Shown piece by piece: positions 25,903-34,975 of a stretch of DNA of 64,000 bases. The stretch is from the NCBI GenBank assembly GCA_001899065.1, contig MKUZ01000031.1, positions 207,687-271,686 of the forward strand, given 5' to 3'. Each line of letters starts with the position of its first letter. Positions within the stretch are counted from its first letter, which is position 1. A program made the position numbers and the translations under genes. Source of the DNA: Devosia sp. 66-22 (GTDB taxonomy: Bacteria; Pseudomonadota; Alphaproteobacteria; Rhizobiales; Devosiaceae). The notes under the pieces are model-generated. The model was not told the DNA's origin and did not search any database. It saw only the letters and a list, made by a program, of their open reading frames with translations.

Positions 25903-26339
25903 TGCGCCGCGGGCTCGCACTGGCCGTCATCGTGCTCGGCACGGGCGCAGTGCAGGCCGCCCGGATCGACGAGGGCGCGATCCCGGATCTGGGCCGGTTC
26001 ATCGAAGGCTGCTGGGTGAACGATGAGGGCATCCTTGCCGCCGATGCCGGCCGGCAGGTCGAGCTCTGCTTCAGCGGCGGCGCGCTCGATGCGGCGCTGC
26101 TCGACGCAGGCGGCGCGCGGCTTTCGGCTGCGCCCGGTTCTTACGCGTTCCGCAACGAGAAGATCGTTCTCACCGGCCATGCCGACTGGCTGTTCGGCCG
26201 CCCCACGCTCATCTGCGACGTCGGCATCAAGCCCTATGTCCGCCTTGGGCTGTTCGACTGCGTCGGCAGCGGCACGGACGCGCCCGTGATGTTCTACGAG
26301 GACATGCTGTTCCTCGCGCAGAAGCCGGCGGCGACATGA
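25902..26339 (+). CDS. hypothetical exported protein in the sdh operon
   Basis: 145 residues, unrecognised. The N-terminus RRGLALAVIVLGTGAVQAA is a likely Sec signal peptide. The mature part has four cysteines (CWVND, LCFSGG, ICDVG and FDCVG) that could form disulfides in the periplasm. It starts within the sdhA stop (TGATG), so it is translated with sdhA. A function linked to complex II is not shown by any motif. Confidence 0.7.
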   Translation: MRRGLALAVIVLGTGAVQAARIDEGAIPDLGRFIEGCWVNDEGILAADAGRQVELCFSGGALDAALLDAGGARLSAAPGSYAFRNEKIVLTGHADWLFGRPTLICDVGIKPYVRLGLFDCVGSGTDAPVMFYEDMLFLAQKPAAT

Positions 26340-26379
26340 GCGGCAGACCGTACTAAGATAGGCCATCATGGAGGCCCCA

Positions 26380-26610
26380 ATGGGCATCATTGAAAAGATC
26401 GTCGTGAGCGACGAAACGCTGAGGGGCCTGGAGGCAGACGCGCGGGTACACGGTCGCACCGTCGAGCAGGAGGCCGCGCATCGTATTGAGGTGCAGCACA
26501 AGTCGCTGGATCGCGAAGCGCTCATCGAAAGGGCTCGCACGTTTCGCGAGTCGCTGCCGCCTCAAACCACAGACAGTCTGACCTTGCTGCGGGAAGACCG
26601 CGACAGGTGA
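26380..26610 (+). CDS. ribbon-helix-helix antitoxin (FitA/VapB-like)
   Basis: 76 residues. The N-terminal KIVVSDETLRGLEADARVHGRTVEQEAAH has the FitA-like ribbon-helix-helix pattern, and the acidic/basic C-terminus LLREDRDR is the toxin-neutralising tail common in this family. The ATG at 26380 has GGAGG five bases upstream; the earlier ATG at 26368 lies before that site. It overlaps the toxin gene by GTGA. It likely represses its own promoter. Confidence 0.82.
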   Translation: MGIIEKIVVSDETLRGLEADARVHGRTVEQEAAHRIEVQHKSLDREALIERARTFRESLPPQTTDSLTLLREDRDR

Positions 26611-27008
26611 TTGTCATCGATAGCTCCGTCGCGTTGCAATGGGTGCTCCCGGAACCGGATGGCGAGCGATCGCGATCCTATTTGGGTGCGCCCGACACGA
26701 CCGCGCCGGACATCATCCTCATCGAGGTCGCCAATGTGCTCGCAAAGAAGGTTCGAGCCGACCAGATGACCGCCGACGAGGCAAAGGTTGCACTCTCCAT
26801 TGTGCAGGATGGTATTGGCCGAGTTGCCGAAAGTGCACCCCTCGTCCACCGGTCGCTAGAGCTTTCTGTCCAGCTCAGTCACCCCGTCTATGACTGCGTC
26901 TTCCTCGCCTGCGCCGAACGCCATGGTCGCCTCGCCACGCGCGATGCACCGTTCATCAGGCGCCTCACCGAGCGCGGCTTTGGTCATCTGCTGGAGCCGA
27001 CGCTATGA
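26607..27008 (+). CDS. vapC: PIN-domain toxin (VapC-like ribonuclease)
   Basis: A 133-residue type II toxin with a PIN fold. Acidic active-site residues are visible in VIDSSVALQWVLPE, DIILIEVANVL, YDCVFLACAE and LATRDAPF. It probably cleaves tRNA or other RNA, held inactive by the upstream RHH antitoxin. The start is a GTG overlapping the antitoxin stop. Its own stop overlaps the next gene by ATGA, so the module is embedded in the sdh transcript. Confidence 0.9.
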   Translation: MIVIDSSVALQWVLPEPDGERSRSYLGAPDTTAPDIILIEVANVLAKKVRADQMTADEAKVALSIVQDGIGRVAESAPLVHRSLELSVQLSHPVYDCVFLACAERHGRLATRDAPFIRRLTERGFGHLLEPTL

Positions 27009-27445
27009 GCGCCTCGACTCCCACAACCGGCTATTCCGGCACGCCGCTCGCGCAGAAGCTCGGGCTCAAGGATGGGCAGCGGGTGATGTTCATTGCGCTG
27101 CCGCCCGAGCTCAAGGAACTGCGCAAATCGCGCGATTTCATCGAGATCGCAGAAGCGGGGTGGGAGACGTTCACCGACGGCGATCCGGGATATGACGTGA
27201 TCCACGGCTTCACCGCGTCGCGCGCGGTGCTCGAGAGATCGGCAAAGAAGCTGATGCGGCAGATCGACCGCGACGGAACGATCTGGATTTCGTGGCCGAA
27301 GAAGGCCAGTAAGGTTCAAACCGACATCACCGAGGACACGATCCGCGAAGTGGTCCTGCCCATCGGGCTGGTCGATGTGAAGGTGGCGGCCGTCTCCGAG
27401 ATCTGGAGCGGCCTCAAGCTGATGATCCGCAAGGAGCTGAGATGA
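27005..27445 (+). CDS. DUF3052 family protein
   Basis: 146 residues, cytoplasmic. GYSGTPLAQKLGLKDGQRVMFIALPPEL and GTIWISWPKKASKVQTDITEDTIREVVLPIGLVDVKVAAVSEIWSGLKL match the DUF3052 family throughout. The function is unknown. It overlaps the toxin gene and the next gene by four bases each, so it is part of the same operon. Confidence 0.88.
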   Translation: MSASTPTTGYSGTPLAQKLGLKDGQRVMFIALPPELKELRKSRDFIEIAEAGWETFTDGDPGYDVIHGFTASRAVLERSAKKLMRQIDRDGTIWISWPKKASKVQTDITEDTIREVVLPIGLVDVKVAAVSEIWSGLKLMIRKELR

Positions 27446-27738
27446 AGAAGACCCTGCTCGTTCTCGCCGCGCTGGCGTTCGTGACCCCGGCCGGGGCCGC
27501 GCCGCCAACCGCCGAGCAGAAGGCGGAGTTCCTCGCCACCTGCCTCAAGGTGGCGCCGGAGGCGGGGACGCTGTGCACCTGCAAGGCCGATGCCGCGATG
27601 TCGCTCGTCGACAGCGAATTCATGGCCGTCATCATCGCCTCGATGCAGGGCAAGGACGTGCCGGCCGCGCTCTATGACACCTACAACGACTACATCGCCC
27701 GTTCGACCCAGGCGTGCGGCATGGGGAGCGCGATGTAG
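27442..27738 (+). CDS. small exported Cys-rich hypothetical protein
   Basis: 98 residues with a signal peptide (KKTLLVLAALAFVTPAGAA). The mature part has four cysteines (TCLKVAP, LCTCKAD, ACGMG), suggesting two disulfides in the periplasm. Its layout resembles small exported proteins found beside respiratory genes, but no family was recognised. It overlaps DUF3052 by ATGA. Confidence 0.7.
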   Translation: MKKTLLVLAALAFVTPAGAAPPTAEQKAEFLATCLKVAPEAGTLCTCKADAAMSLVDSEFMAVIIASMQGKDVPAALYDTYNDYIARSTQACGMGSAM

Positions 27739-27740
27739 CG

Positions 27741-28007
27741 ATGGCGACGCCGCTCAAGAAGATCACGTTCGAGAAAGCCGAGCGCGAGGCCATTGTTGGT
27801 CGCATCCAGCGCTATTTCGCCGACGAGCTCGAACAGAGCATCGGCAACATTCCCGCCGAACAGCTCCTGCAGTTTTTTGGCGAGATCATCGGGCCGTTCT
27901 ACTACAATCGCGGCCTCAACGATGCGCAGGCGGCGTTCGCCCGCATCGCCGACAGTTTCAACGACGAGATCTATGGTCTCGAACAGCGCGAAGCGCGCAG
28001 CCGCTAG
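27741..28007 (+). CDS. DUF2164 family protein
   Basis: 88 residues. ITFEKAEREAIVGRIQRYFADELEQSIGNIPAEQLLQFFGEIIGPFYYNRGLNDA fits the DUF2164 family over nearly all its length. The role is unknown. It starts two bases after the preceding stop and ends nine bases before sdhB. Confidence 0.87.
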   Translation: MATPLKKITFEKAEREAIVGRIQRYFADELEQSIGNIPAEQLLQFFGEIIGPFYYNRGLNDAQAAFARIADSFNDEIYGLEQREARSR

Positions 28008-28016
28008 GTAACCGCC

Positions 28017-28796
28017 ATGGTCGAACTCTTCCTGCCCAAGAACAGCCAGCCCACCAAGGGCAAGACCTGGCCGAAGCCGTCGGGGCTGCGGCTGCGCGAG
28101 TACCGCGTCTATCGCTACGATCCGGACACCGAAGCCAATCCGCGCATCGACACCTATTTCGTCGACCTCGACGATTGCGGGCCGATGGTGCTGGACGGTC
28201 TGCTGTGGATCAAGAACAAGGTCGACCCCACGCTGACGCTGCGCCGCTCGTGCCGCGAGGGCATCTGCGGCTCCTGCGCGATGAATATCGACGGCTTCAA
28301 CACGCTCGCCTGCACCAAGGCGATGGACGACATCAAAGGCGCCATCCGCATCTATCCGCTGCCGCACATGCCGGTGGTCAAGGATCTGGTGCCGGACCTG
28401 TCGACTTTCTACGCGCAGCACCGCTCGATCGAGCCCTGGCTCAAGACGACGACGCCGGCACCGGCGACCGAATGGCTGCAGAGCAAGCCCGAGCGCGAGA
28501 AGCTCGACGGGCTCTATGAGTGCATCCTGTGCGCCTGCTGCTCAACCTCGTGCCCATCCTACTGGTGGAACGGGGAGAAGTATCTCGGTCCGGCGATCCT
28601 GCTGCAGGCCTATCGCTGGCTGATCGACAGCCGCGATCAGGCGACCGAGGAGCGGCTCGACAATCTCGAAGACCCGTTCAAGCTCTATCGCTGCCACACC
28701 ATCATGAACTGCTCCAAGACCTGCCCCAAGGGCCTCAATCCCGCCAAGGCGATCGCCGAGATCAAGAAGATGATGGTGGAGCGCAAGGCGGCCTGA
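28017..28796 (+). CDS. sdhB: succinate dehydrogenase iron-sulfur subunit
   Basis: Transfers electrons from SdhA to quinone via three Fe-S clusters. The 259 residues contain the 2Fe-2S ligands in [16 protein letters not shown] and the 4Fe-4S/3Fe-4S ligands in [16 protein letters not shown] and [17 protein letters not shown]. Unusually it is separated from sdhA by about 2.1 kb holding six small genes, although all lie on the same strand almost without gaps. Confidence 0.98.
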   Translation: MVELFLPKNSQPTKGKTWPKPSGLRLREYRVYRYDPDTEANPRIDTYFVDLDDCGPMVLDGLLWIKNKVDPTLTLRRSCREGICGSCAMNIDGFNTLACTKAMDDIKGAIRIYPLPHMPVVKDLVPDLSTFYAQHRSIEPWLKTTTPAPATEWLQSKPEREKLDGLYECILCACCSTSCPSYWWNGEKYLGPAILLQAYRWLIDSRDQATEERLDNLEDPFKLYRCHTIMNCSKTCPKGLNPAKAIAEIKKMMVERKAA

Positions 28797-28821
28797 GCCG
28801 CCTCGGAAAGGGGCGGGGCAC

Positions 28822-29043
28822 ATGGAAATCATCGCGCGCGTCCCCGATGCCACGCTGGCCCGGTCGCTGATCGTGGCGCTGCGGGCCTATGGCTTTCACC
28901 CCGAGGACGCCCAGGATGGCGGGCTGCCGGGCATCACCGATCCGATCTTCGGCCGGGGCGTGCCGATCCGGGTGCCGGAAGAAGAAGCCGAGGACTGCCG
29001 GGTGCTGGCGGCCGAACTGCTCAAGGAAATGCAGGCACGCTAG
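28822..29043 (+). CDS. DUF2007-like small protein
   Basis: 73 residues. The pattern VPDATLARSLIVALRAYGFHPEDAQDGG...VPIRVPEEEAEDCRVLAAEL resembles the ferredoxin-like DUF2007/putative signal-transducing protein fold, in which a short protein ends with a variable binding face. It follows sdhB by 25 bases, probably on the same transcript. The family call is moderate. Confidence 0.65.
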   Translation: MEIIARVPDATLARSLIVALRAYGFHPEDAQDGGLPGITDPIFGRGVPIRVPEEEAEDCRVLAAELLKEMQAR

Positions 29044-29103
29044 CGGGCGGGCGAGTCCCTATAATGGCCACGATCGTGCGGCCATGTGCCATCAACTTAG
29101 GGT

Positions 29104-29132
29104 TTGAGGCCTCCCCGCGATTGGTCTATATG
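29104..29132 (+). promoter_or_regulatory. promoter of the Omp19-like gene
   Basis: TTGAGG (29104-29109), a 17-base spacer, TATATG (29127-29132), about 33 bases before the lipoprotein start. Confidence 0.55.
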
Positions 29133-29165
29133 GCACCGCTCATTTTCAACCGGGACATTGTCGGC

Positions 29166-29750
29166 ATGAACAAAGCACTTCCGCTGCTGGGCGTCGTCGC
29201 CATCCTGCTCGTTGCCGGATGCTCGTCGACCCGCGTCGCCGTGAACAATGCCGGCTCGACCGAGCAGCTTGGCGCCGTGCAGACCGGATCGGTCTCGACC
29301 ACCGCGCTGCCGCCGATCGGGCCCAATGGCGAAGTGCAGCGGGGCGTGCCGCCGCTGACCCCGACCACCACCGACCCGCTGGTGGCCGACACGCAGCCCG
29401 GTGTTTCGGGCGGCCTGACCAGCGCCGGCGGCGATTTCAACAGCTCCGGCCGCGACCTGTCGGGCGGCCTGACGGTCGAGAAACTGCTCGGCCGCTGGAC
29501 GGTGGTGTCGGGCGGGGCCGAGTGCCAGCTCAACCTCACCCAGACCGCCAAGACCGGCACCGGCCGCTACCGCGCCAATGCCCCGGCCTGCAGCCTTTCG
29601 GGCCTCAGTGTCGTCGCGAGCTGGACCCTGGCCGGCTCGCAGGTGCAGCTGTTTGACGAGAGCGGCAACCTGATGGCGGCGCTGATCCTGAGCGGCAACC
29701 GCTTCGTGGGCACGCTGTCGGGCGGTACCGGCATCTCGATGGTGGGCTGA
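29166..29750 (+). CDS. outer-membrane lipoprotein, AprI/Inh (Omp19-like) family
   Basis: A 194-residue lipoprotein. The lipobox LVAGC puts the acylated cysteine at residue 19. A low-complexity, Thr/Pro/Gly-rich linker is followed by a beta-barrel domain (LLGRWTVVSGGAECQLNLTQT...FDESGNLMAAL) of the protease-inhibitor family, as in Brucella Omp19. Two cysteines in the domain can form the family disulfide. The ATG at 29166 is fixed by the signal peptide. It likely sits in the outer membrane and inhibits proteases. Confidence 0.85.
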   Translation: MNKALPLLGVVAILLVAGCSSTRVAVNNAGSTEQLGAVQTGSVSTTALPPIGPNGEVQRGVPPLTPTTTDPLVADTQPGVSGGLTSAGGDFNSSGRDLSGGLTVEKLLGRWTVVSGGAECQLNLTQTAKTGTGRYRANAPACSLSGLSVVASWTLAGSQVQLFDESGNLMAALILSGNRFVGTLSGGTGISMVG

Positions 29751-29810
29751 GGCTCGCCGGCAGAGATTCCCGCTTCGCGGCACTGACTCGGTGGGGTATG
29801 GGCTGTCTCC

Positions 29811-30911
29811 GTGAGCCCGCCCGCCAACCATCCCGTCTCAAAGGCCCTTGCCGATCTCGTCGGGCGCGGGGCGCTGAGCGCCGATCCGCTGCAGGCGCAG
29901 GCGGCGCGGGCGCTCGACCGCATCGCCGACGGGCTCGGCCGGCCCGCCGGCCTGTTCCGCAAGCCGAGGCCCGTCCGCGGCGCCTACCTCGTGGGGTCGG
30001 TGGGACGGGGCAAGACGATGCTGATGGATGTGTTCTTCGAGACCGTCCCCATCCGGCAGAAGCGGCGGCTGCATTTCGACGAGTTCATGGACGAGGTGCA
30101 TACGGCCATCGCGGACTGGCGGCGCGGGCACCAGTCCGACCCGATCCCCGAGGTGACAAGGCCGCTGCTCGACACGACGCGGCTGCTCTGCCTCGACGAG
30201 TTTCAGGTCAGCGACATCACCAATGCGATGCTGCTCGGGCGGCTGTTCGAGCGGCTGTTCGCGGGCGGGGTGACGCTGGTGGCGACCTCGAACACGGCGC
30301 CAGACGCGCTCTATCGCGATGGGCTCAACCGGCAGCTCTTTTTGCCGTTCATCGGGCTACTGAAGACGCATGTCGAGGTGGTGGAGCTCGATGGGCCGAC
30401 CGACTACCGACGGCTCAAATTCGCGGGCGAGGCGGTCTACCAGTTCGGCGCCGGGCCGGCGGTGGCGGCGGCGATGGACCGGCTGTGGCTGAAACTGACG
30501 GGCGGGGCGCCGGCGCGGGCCGAGTCCGTCCATTCGCTGGGCCGCGACATCGCGGTGCCGGCGGCGGCGATGGGGGCGGCCCGGTTTCCGTTCGCGGCGC
30601 TGTGCGAAAGCCCTTTGGGGGCGCGGGACTATCTGCGGCTCGCGCATGCCTATGACACGCTCATGATCGACGGCGTGCCGCAGTTCGGGCCGACCAATCC
30701 GAGCGCCGCCAAGCGCTTCATCCTGCTGGTCGATACGCTCTACGACCGGGGGATCAAGCTCGCGGCGAGCTTTGCGGTGCCGCTGGGCGAGCTTGCCGCC
30801 GGCTCGCGCAATGCGGGCGAATTCCAGCGTACGGTGTCGCGCCTCGTCGAAATGCAGTCCACGGCCTATCTGGAGGCGGCCCACAAGCCCGCGACGCCGA
30901 CCAAGGGCTGA
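29811..30911 (+). CDS. zapE: cell division ATPase ZapE (AFG1 family)
   Basis: A 366-residue P-loop ATPase. Walker A GSVGRGKT is at residues 62-69, Walker B is LLCLDEFQVSD and the arginine-finger region is near RLFERLF. The C-terminal LIDGVPQFGPTNPSAAKRFILLVDTLYDRGIKLA is typical. Family members act at the divisome or in mitochondrial respiratory-complex quality control. The start is GTG. It precedes mdh, an arrangement common in alphaproteobacteria. Confidence 0.94.
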   Translation: MSPPANHPVSKALADLVGRGALSADPLQAQAARALDRIADGLGRPAGLFRKPRPVRGAYLVGSVGRGKTMLMDVFFETVPIRQKRRLHFDEFMDEVHTAIADWRRGHQSDPIPEVTRPLLDTTRLLCLDEFQVSDITNAMLLGRLFERLFAGGVTLVATSNTAPDALYRDGLNRQLFLPFIGLLKTHVEVVELDGPTDYRRLKFAGEAVYQFGAGPAVAAAMDRLWLKLTGGAPARAESVHSLGRDIAVPAAAMGAARFPFAALCESPLGARDYLRLAHAYDTLMIDGVPQFGPTNPSAAKRFILLVDTLYDRGIKLAASFAVPLGELAAGSRNAGEFQRTVSRLVEMQSTAYLEAAHKPATPTKG

Positions 30912-30912
30912 C

Positions 30913-30941
30913 TTGTTAACGCAACCCTCAGGGGCTATAGG
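30913..30941 (+). promoter_or_regulatory. mdh promoter
   Basis: TTGTTA (30913-30918), 17 bases, TATAGG (30936-30941), about 38 bases before the mdh ATG. It lies immediately after the zapE stop and probably drives mdh-sucCD. Confidence 0.6.
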
Positions 30942-30973
30942 GGCGGCCAATTTCAACCATAAGGCAGGACTAG

Positions 30974-31942
<969 letters not shown>

Positions 31943-31950
31943 TCCCGCAC

Positions 31951-32505
31951 ATGCGCCTCGCCCGCCTTGCAATCCTCCTCGCCCTCGCCGCGCTGCCGAG
32001 CGCGGCACAGGCGGAGAGTGCCTATACCGACCTCGATCTGTCGTCCTGCGACGTGCTCGAGCGGTACGAGGATGGCGGCGCGGTGATGCGCTGCCAGGGC
32101 TATGGCGGCATCGACGTCGTGGTGAGCGAAGGCGATGCGCGCATGGACGTCGACTATGGCGCGCCCAGCGGCGCCTTCGAGACCTTCTTTGCCTTCAACG
32201 GCGTGGGCGAGACGATCGAATGGATGCTGGATGGCGAGGGCGCGCCCTATGCGGCTGCGCTGCGCTTCCACATCGACAATGACGGCAACCTCGCCGCGCA
32301 GGCGCTGGTTGTCAGCAAGATCGGCACCGCCGATGCTCCCGGCTGCGTGGTCGGGGTGGTGGATGCGGCGGCCGACCAGGCCAATGGCGTGGCGCGCGGG
32401 CTGGGTGCCCTTGCTCCCGCCTTCGATTGCACGACCGACAAGGTTGCGATCGTTCCCGGCGCGAGCGAGCTCGTCGCCGGCTTCGGTGGCGCCAACAACA
32501 ACTAG
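31951..32505 (+). CDS. hypothetical exported protein between mdh and sucC
   Basis: 184 residues, unrecognised. The signal peptide RLARLAILLALAALPSAAQA ends with a good AQA-E cleavage site. The mature part contains four cysteines (SSCDVLERY, MRCQGYGG, APGCVVG, FDCTTD) and no catalytic motif. It starts eight bases after mdh and ends 27 bases before sucC, so it lies in the operon. A periplasmic location is inferred. Confidence 0.75.
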   Translation: MRLARLAILLALAALPSAAQAESAYTDLDLSSCDVLERYEDGGAVMRCQGYGGIDVVVSEGDARMDVDYGAPSGAFETFFAFNGVGETIEWMLDGEGAPYAAALRFHIDNDGNLAAQALVVSKIGTADAPGCVVGVVDAAADQANGVARGLGALAPAFDCTTDKVAIVPGASELVAGFGGANNN

Positions 32506-32532
32506 CACGTTGCCCTTACAAGGAGTGCCGAC

Positions 32533-33726
32533 TTGAATATCCACGAACACCAGGCCAAGGCACTGCTCAAGACGTACGGCCTGCCCGTTGCGTCGGGCGT
32601 CGCCATCTTCAAGCCCGAGGAAGCGGAGGCCGCGGCCAGGTCGCTGCCCGGTCCGCTCTATGTGGTGAAGTCGCAGATCCATGCGGGCGGCCGCGGCAAG
32701 GGCAAGTTCAAGGAACTCGGGCCAGACGCCAAGGGCGGCGTGCGCCTCGCCAAATCGCCGGCTGAGGTCGCCGCCAACGCCAAGGAAATGCTCGGCAATA
32801 CGCTCGTCACCAAGCAGACGGGCGCGGCGGGCAAGCAGGTCAACCGGCTCTATGTCGAGGACGGCGCGGACATTGCGCGCGAGCTCTACTGCTCGCTGCT
32901 GGTCAATCGCGAAACCGGCGAAGTCGCCTTCGTCGTTTCCACCGAAGGCGGCATGGACATCGAAACGGTGGCGCATGACACGCCCGAGAAGATCGTGACC
33001 GTCGACATCGACCCGGTGGCCGGCGTCACCGCTGCCGACGTCGCCAAGATCAGCGCGGCGCTCAAGCTCGAGGGCGCCGCCGCCGCGGATGCCAAATCGG
33101 TGTTCCCGGCGCTCTACAAGGCGTTCACCGAAAAGGACATGAGCCTGCTCGAAGTGAATCCGCTGATCGTGATGGCAGACGGCCATATCCGCGTGCTCGA
33201 CGCCAAGGTGAGCTTCGACAACAACGCGGCGTTCCGCCACCCCGAGCTCGCCGACCTGCGCGATCTCAGCGAGGAGGACGCCAAGGAGATCGAGGCGTCC
33301 AAGTTCGACCTCGCCTATGTGGCGCTCGACGGCAATATCGGCTGCATGGTCAACGGCGCGGGCTTGGCCATGGCGACCATGGACATCATCAAGCTCTATG
33401 GCGAAGAACCTGCCAACTTCCTCGATGTGGGCGGCGGCGCGAGCAAGGAAAAGGTCACGGCGGCGTTCAAGATCATCACCGCCGACCCCAACGTCAAAGG
33501 CATCCTGGTCAACATCTTCGGCGGCATCATGCGCTGCGACGTGATCGCCGAGGGCGTGATCGCCGCGGTCAAGGAAGTCGGGCTCCAGGTGCCGCTGGTG
33601 GTCCGGCTCGAAGGCACCAATGTCAAGGAAGGCAAGGCCATCCTTTCCGCCTCCGGCTTGAACGTCATTCCAGCCGACGATCTCGACGACGCTGCGCAGA
33701 AGATCGTCGCCGCCATCCGGGGATAA
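32533..33726 (+). CDS. sucC: succinyl-CoA synthetase beta subunit
   Basis: Couples succinyl-CoA hydrolysis to ATP/GTP formation with SucD. The 397-residue ATP-grasp protein begins [34 protein letters not shown] is the nucleotide-binding segment, and [18 protein letters not shown] and [15 protein letters not shown] are the C-terminal signatures. The start codon is TTG, supported by AAGGAG eight bases upstream. Confidence 0.98.
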   Translation: MNIHEHQAKALLKTYGLPVASGVAIFKPEEAEAAARSLPGPLYVVKSQIHAGGRGKGKFKELGPDAKGGVRLAKSPAEVAANAKEMLGNTLVTKQTGAAGKQVNRLYVEDGADIARELYCSLLVNRETGEVAFVVSTEGGMDIETVAHDTPEKIVTVDIDPVAGVTAADVAKISAALKLEGAAAADAKSVFPALYKAFTEKDMSLLEVNPLIVMADGHIRVLDAKVSFDNNAAFRHPELADLRDLSEEDAKEIEASKFDLAYVALDGNIGCMVNGAGLAMATMDIIKLYGEEPANFLDVGGGASKEKVTAAFKIITADPNVKGILVNIFGGIMRCDVIAEGVIAAVKEVGLQVPLVVRLEGTNVKEGKAILSASGLNVIPADDLDDAAQKIVAAIRG

Positions 33727-33777
33727 TTCGATCGCCCGATCGTTCGGGCATCAAGCCAGTCTGAAGGACCGAACTTA

Positions 33778-34683
33778 ATGTCCATTCTCGTCAACAAAGA
33801 CACCCGCGTTCTCGTGCAGGGCCTCACCGGCAAAACCGGCACCTTCCACACCGAGCAGGCGCTCGCCTATTACGGCACCAAGATGGTGGGCGGTACGCAC
33901 CCCAAGAAGGGCGGCGAGACCTGGTCGTCGGGCGTCGACGGCACCGAGCTGCCGATCTTTGCCTCGGTGGCCGAGGGCAAGGAAAAGACCAACGCCAACG
34001 CGTCGGTGATCTATGTGCCGCCGGCGGGCGCCGCCGACGCCATCATCGAGGCGATCGACGCCGAGATCCCGCTGATCGTCGCGATTACCGAGGGCGTGCC
34101 GGTGCTCGACATGGTGCGGGTCACGGCGCGGCTCGAAAAGTCGAAGTCGCGGCTGATCGGGCCCAACTGCCCCGGCGTGCTGACGCCGGAAGAGTGCAAG
34201 ATCGGCATCATGCCGGGCTCGATCTTCAAGAAGGGGTCGGTCGGGATCGTGTCGCGTTCGGGCACGCTGACCTATGAGGCCGTGTTCCAGACCACCAATG
34301 CCGGGCTCGGCCAGACCACGGCGGTGGGCATTGGCGGCGATCCGGTCAAGGGCACCGAATTCATCGATGTGCTGGAAATGTTCCTCGCCGACGACGCCAC
34401 CAAGTCGATCATCATGATCGGCGAGATCGGCGGGTCGGCCGAGGAAGAGGCGGCCCAGTTCCTCGTCGACGAAGCGAGGAAGGGCCGCAAGAAGCCGATG
34501 GCCGGGTTCATCGCCGGCCTCACCGCCCCCAAGGGCCGTACAATGGGCCATGCTGGCGCCGTAATTTCAGGGGGTAAGGGCGGGGCCGAGGACAAGATCG
34601 CGGCAATGGAGGCGGCCGGCATCAAGGTGTCGCGTTCGCCTGCCAGGATCGGCGTCACCCTCGCCGAAGTGCTCAAGGGCTAA
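33778..34683 (+). CDS. sucD: succinyl-CoA synthetase alpha subunit
   Basis: A 301-residue CoA-binding subunit. [20 protein letters not shown]-like opening, [20 protein letters not shown] and the phosphohistidine region [19 protein letters not shown] are present. It lies 51 bases downstream of sucC. The 292-base gap to sucA contains repeats but no gene. Confidence 0.98.
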   Translation: MSILVNKDTRVLVQGLTGKTGTFHTEQALAYYGTKMVGGTHPKKGGETWSSGVDGTELPIFASVAEGKEKTNANASVIYVPPAGAADAIIEAIDAEIPLIVAITEGVPVLDMVRVTARLEKSKSRLIGPNCPGVLTPEECKIGIMPGSIFKKGSVGIVSRSGTLTYEAVFQTTNAGLGQTTAVGIGGDPVKGTEFIDVLEMFLADDATKSIIMIGEIGGSAEEEAAQFLVDEARKGRKKPMAGFIAGLTAPKGRTMGHAGAVISGGKGGAEDKIAAMEAAGIKVSRSPARIGVTLAEVLKG

Positions 34684-34686
34684 ACA

Positions 34687-34797
34687 GCGGTTGGCCGAGC
34701 GAGCCCCCTTGGGATCGCCCGGACAGAGCGCAAGGAGCGAAGCGGTCGGCCGAGCGAGCCCGATCGGGACCGTTTGGACGGAGCGCAGGGAAAGCAA
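34687..34797. repeat. two-copy 55-base tandem repeat
   Basis: Copy one, 34687-34741, and copy two, 34742-34797, both begin GCGGTYGGCCGAGCGAGCCC and both contain GGACRGAGCGCA. They are roughly three-quarters identical with period 55. They lie directly after the sucD stop. No coding capacity is evident. An RNA-processing or stability element is possible. Confidence 0.6.
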
Positions 34798-34863
34798 GCG
34801 TCGCAACACGCGGGAAAGTGAAGAAAACCGGCCTTTGAGACCAACGTCGGAATGCCCAAATTC

Positions 34864-34878
34864 TTAGCAGGATGCTAA
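34864..34878. promoter_or_regulatory. palindrome upstream of sucA
   Basis: TTAGCA-GGA-TGCTAA, a perfect inverted repeat in an AT-rich patch 98 bases before sucA. It could be an operator or part of the promoter region. A weak TTGAGA at 34835-34840 precedes it but no convincing -10 was found. Confidence 0.35.
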
Positions 34879-34975
34879 TCTAACACCGTCATAGTCCGCT
34901 CAACGCGGAACGGCGGCCCTCTCCGGGCGGCCGGCAAACAGGGAACACGGGGAAAAGCCCCGCCTTACAGACACG

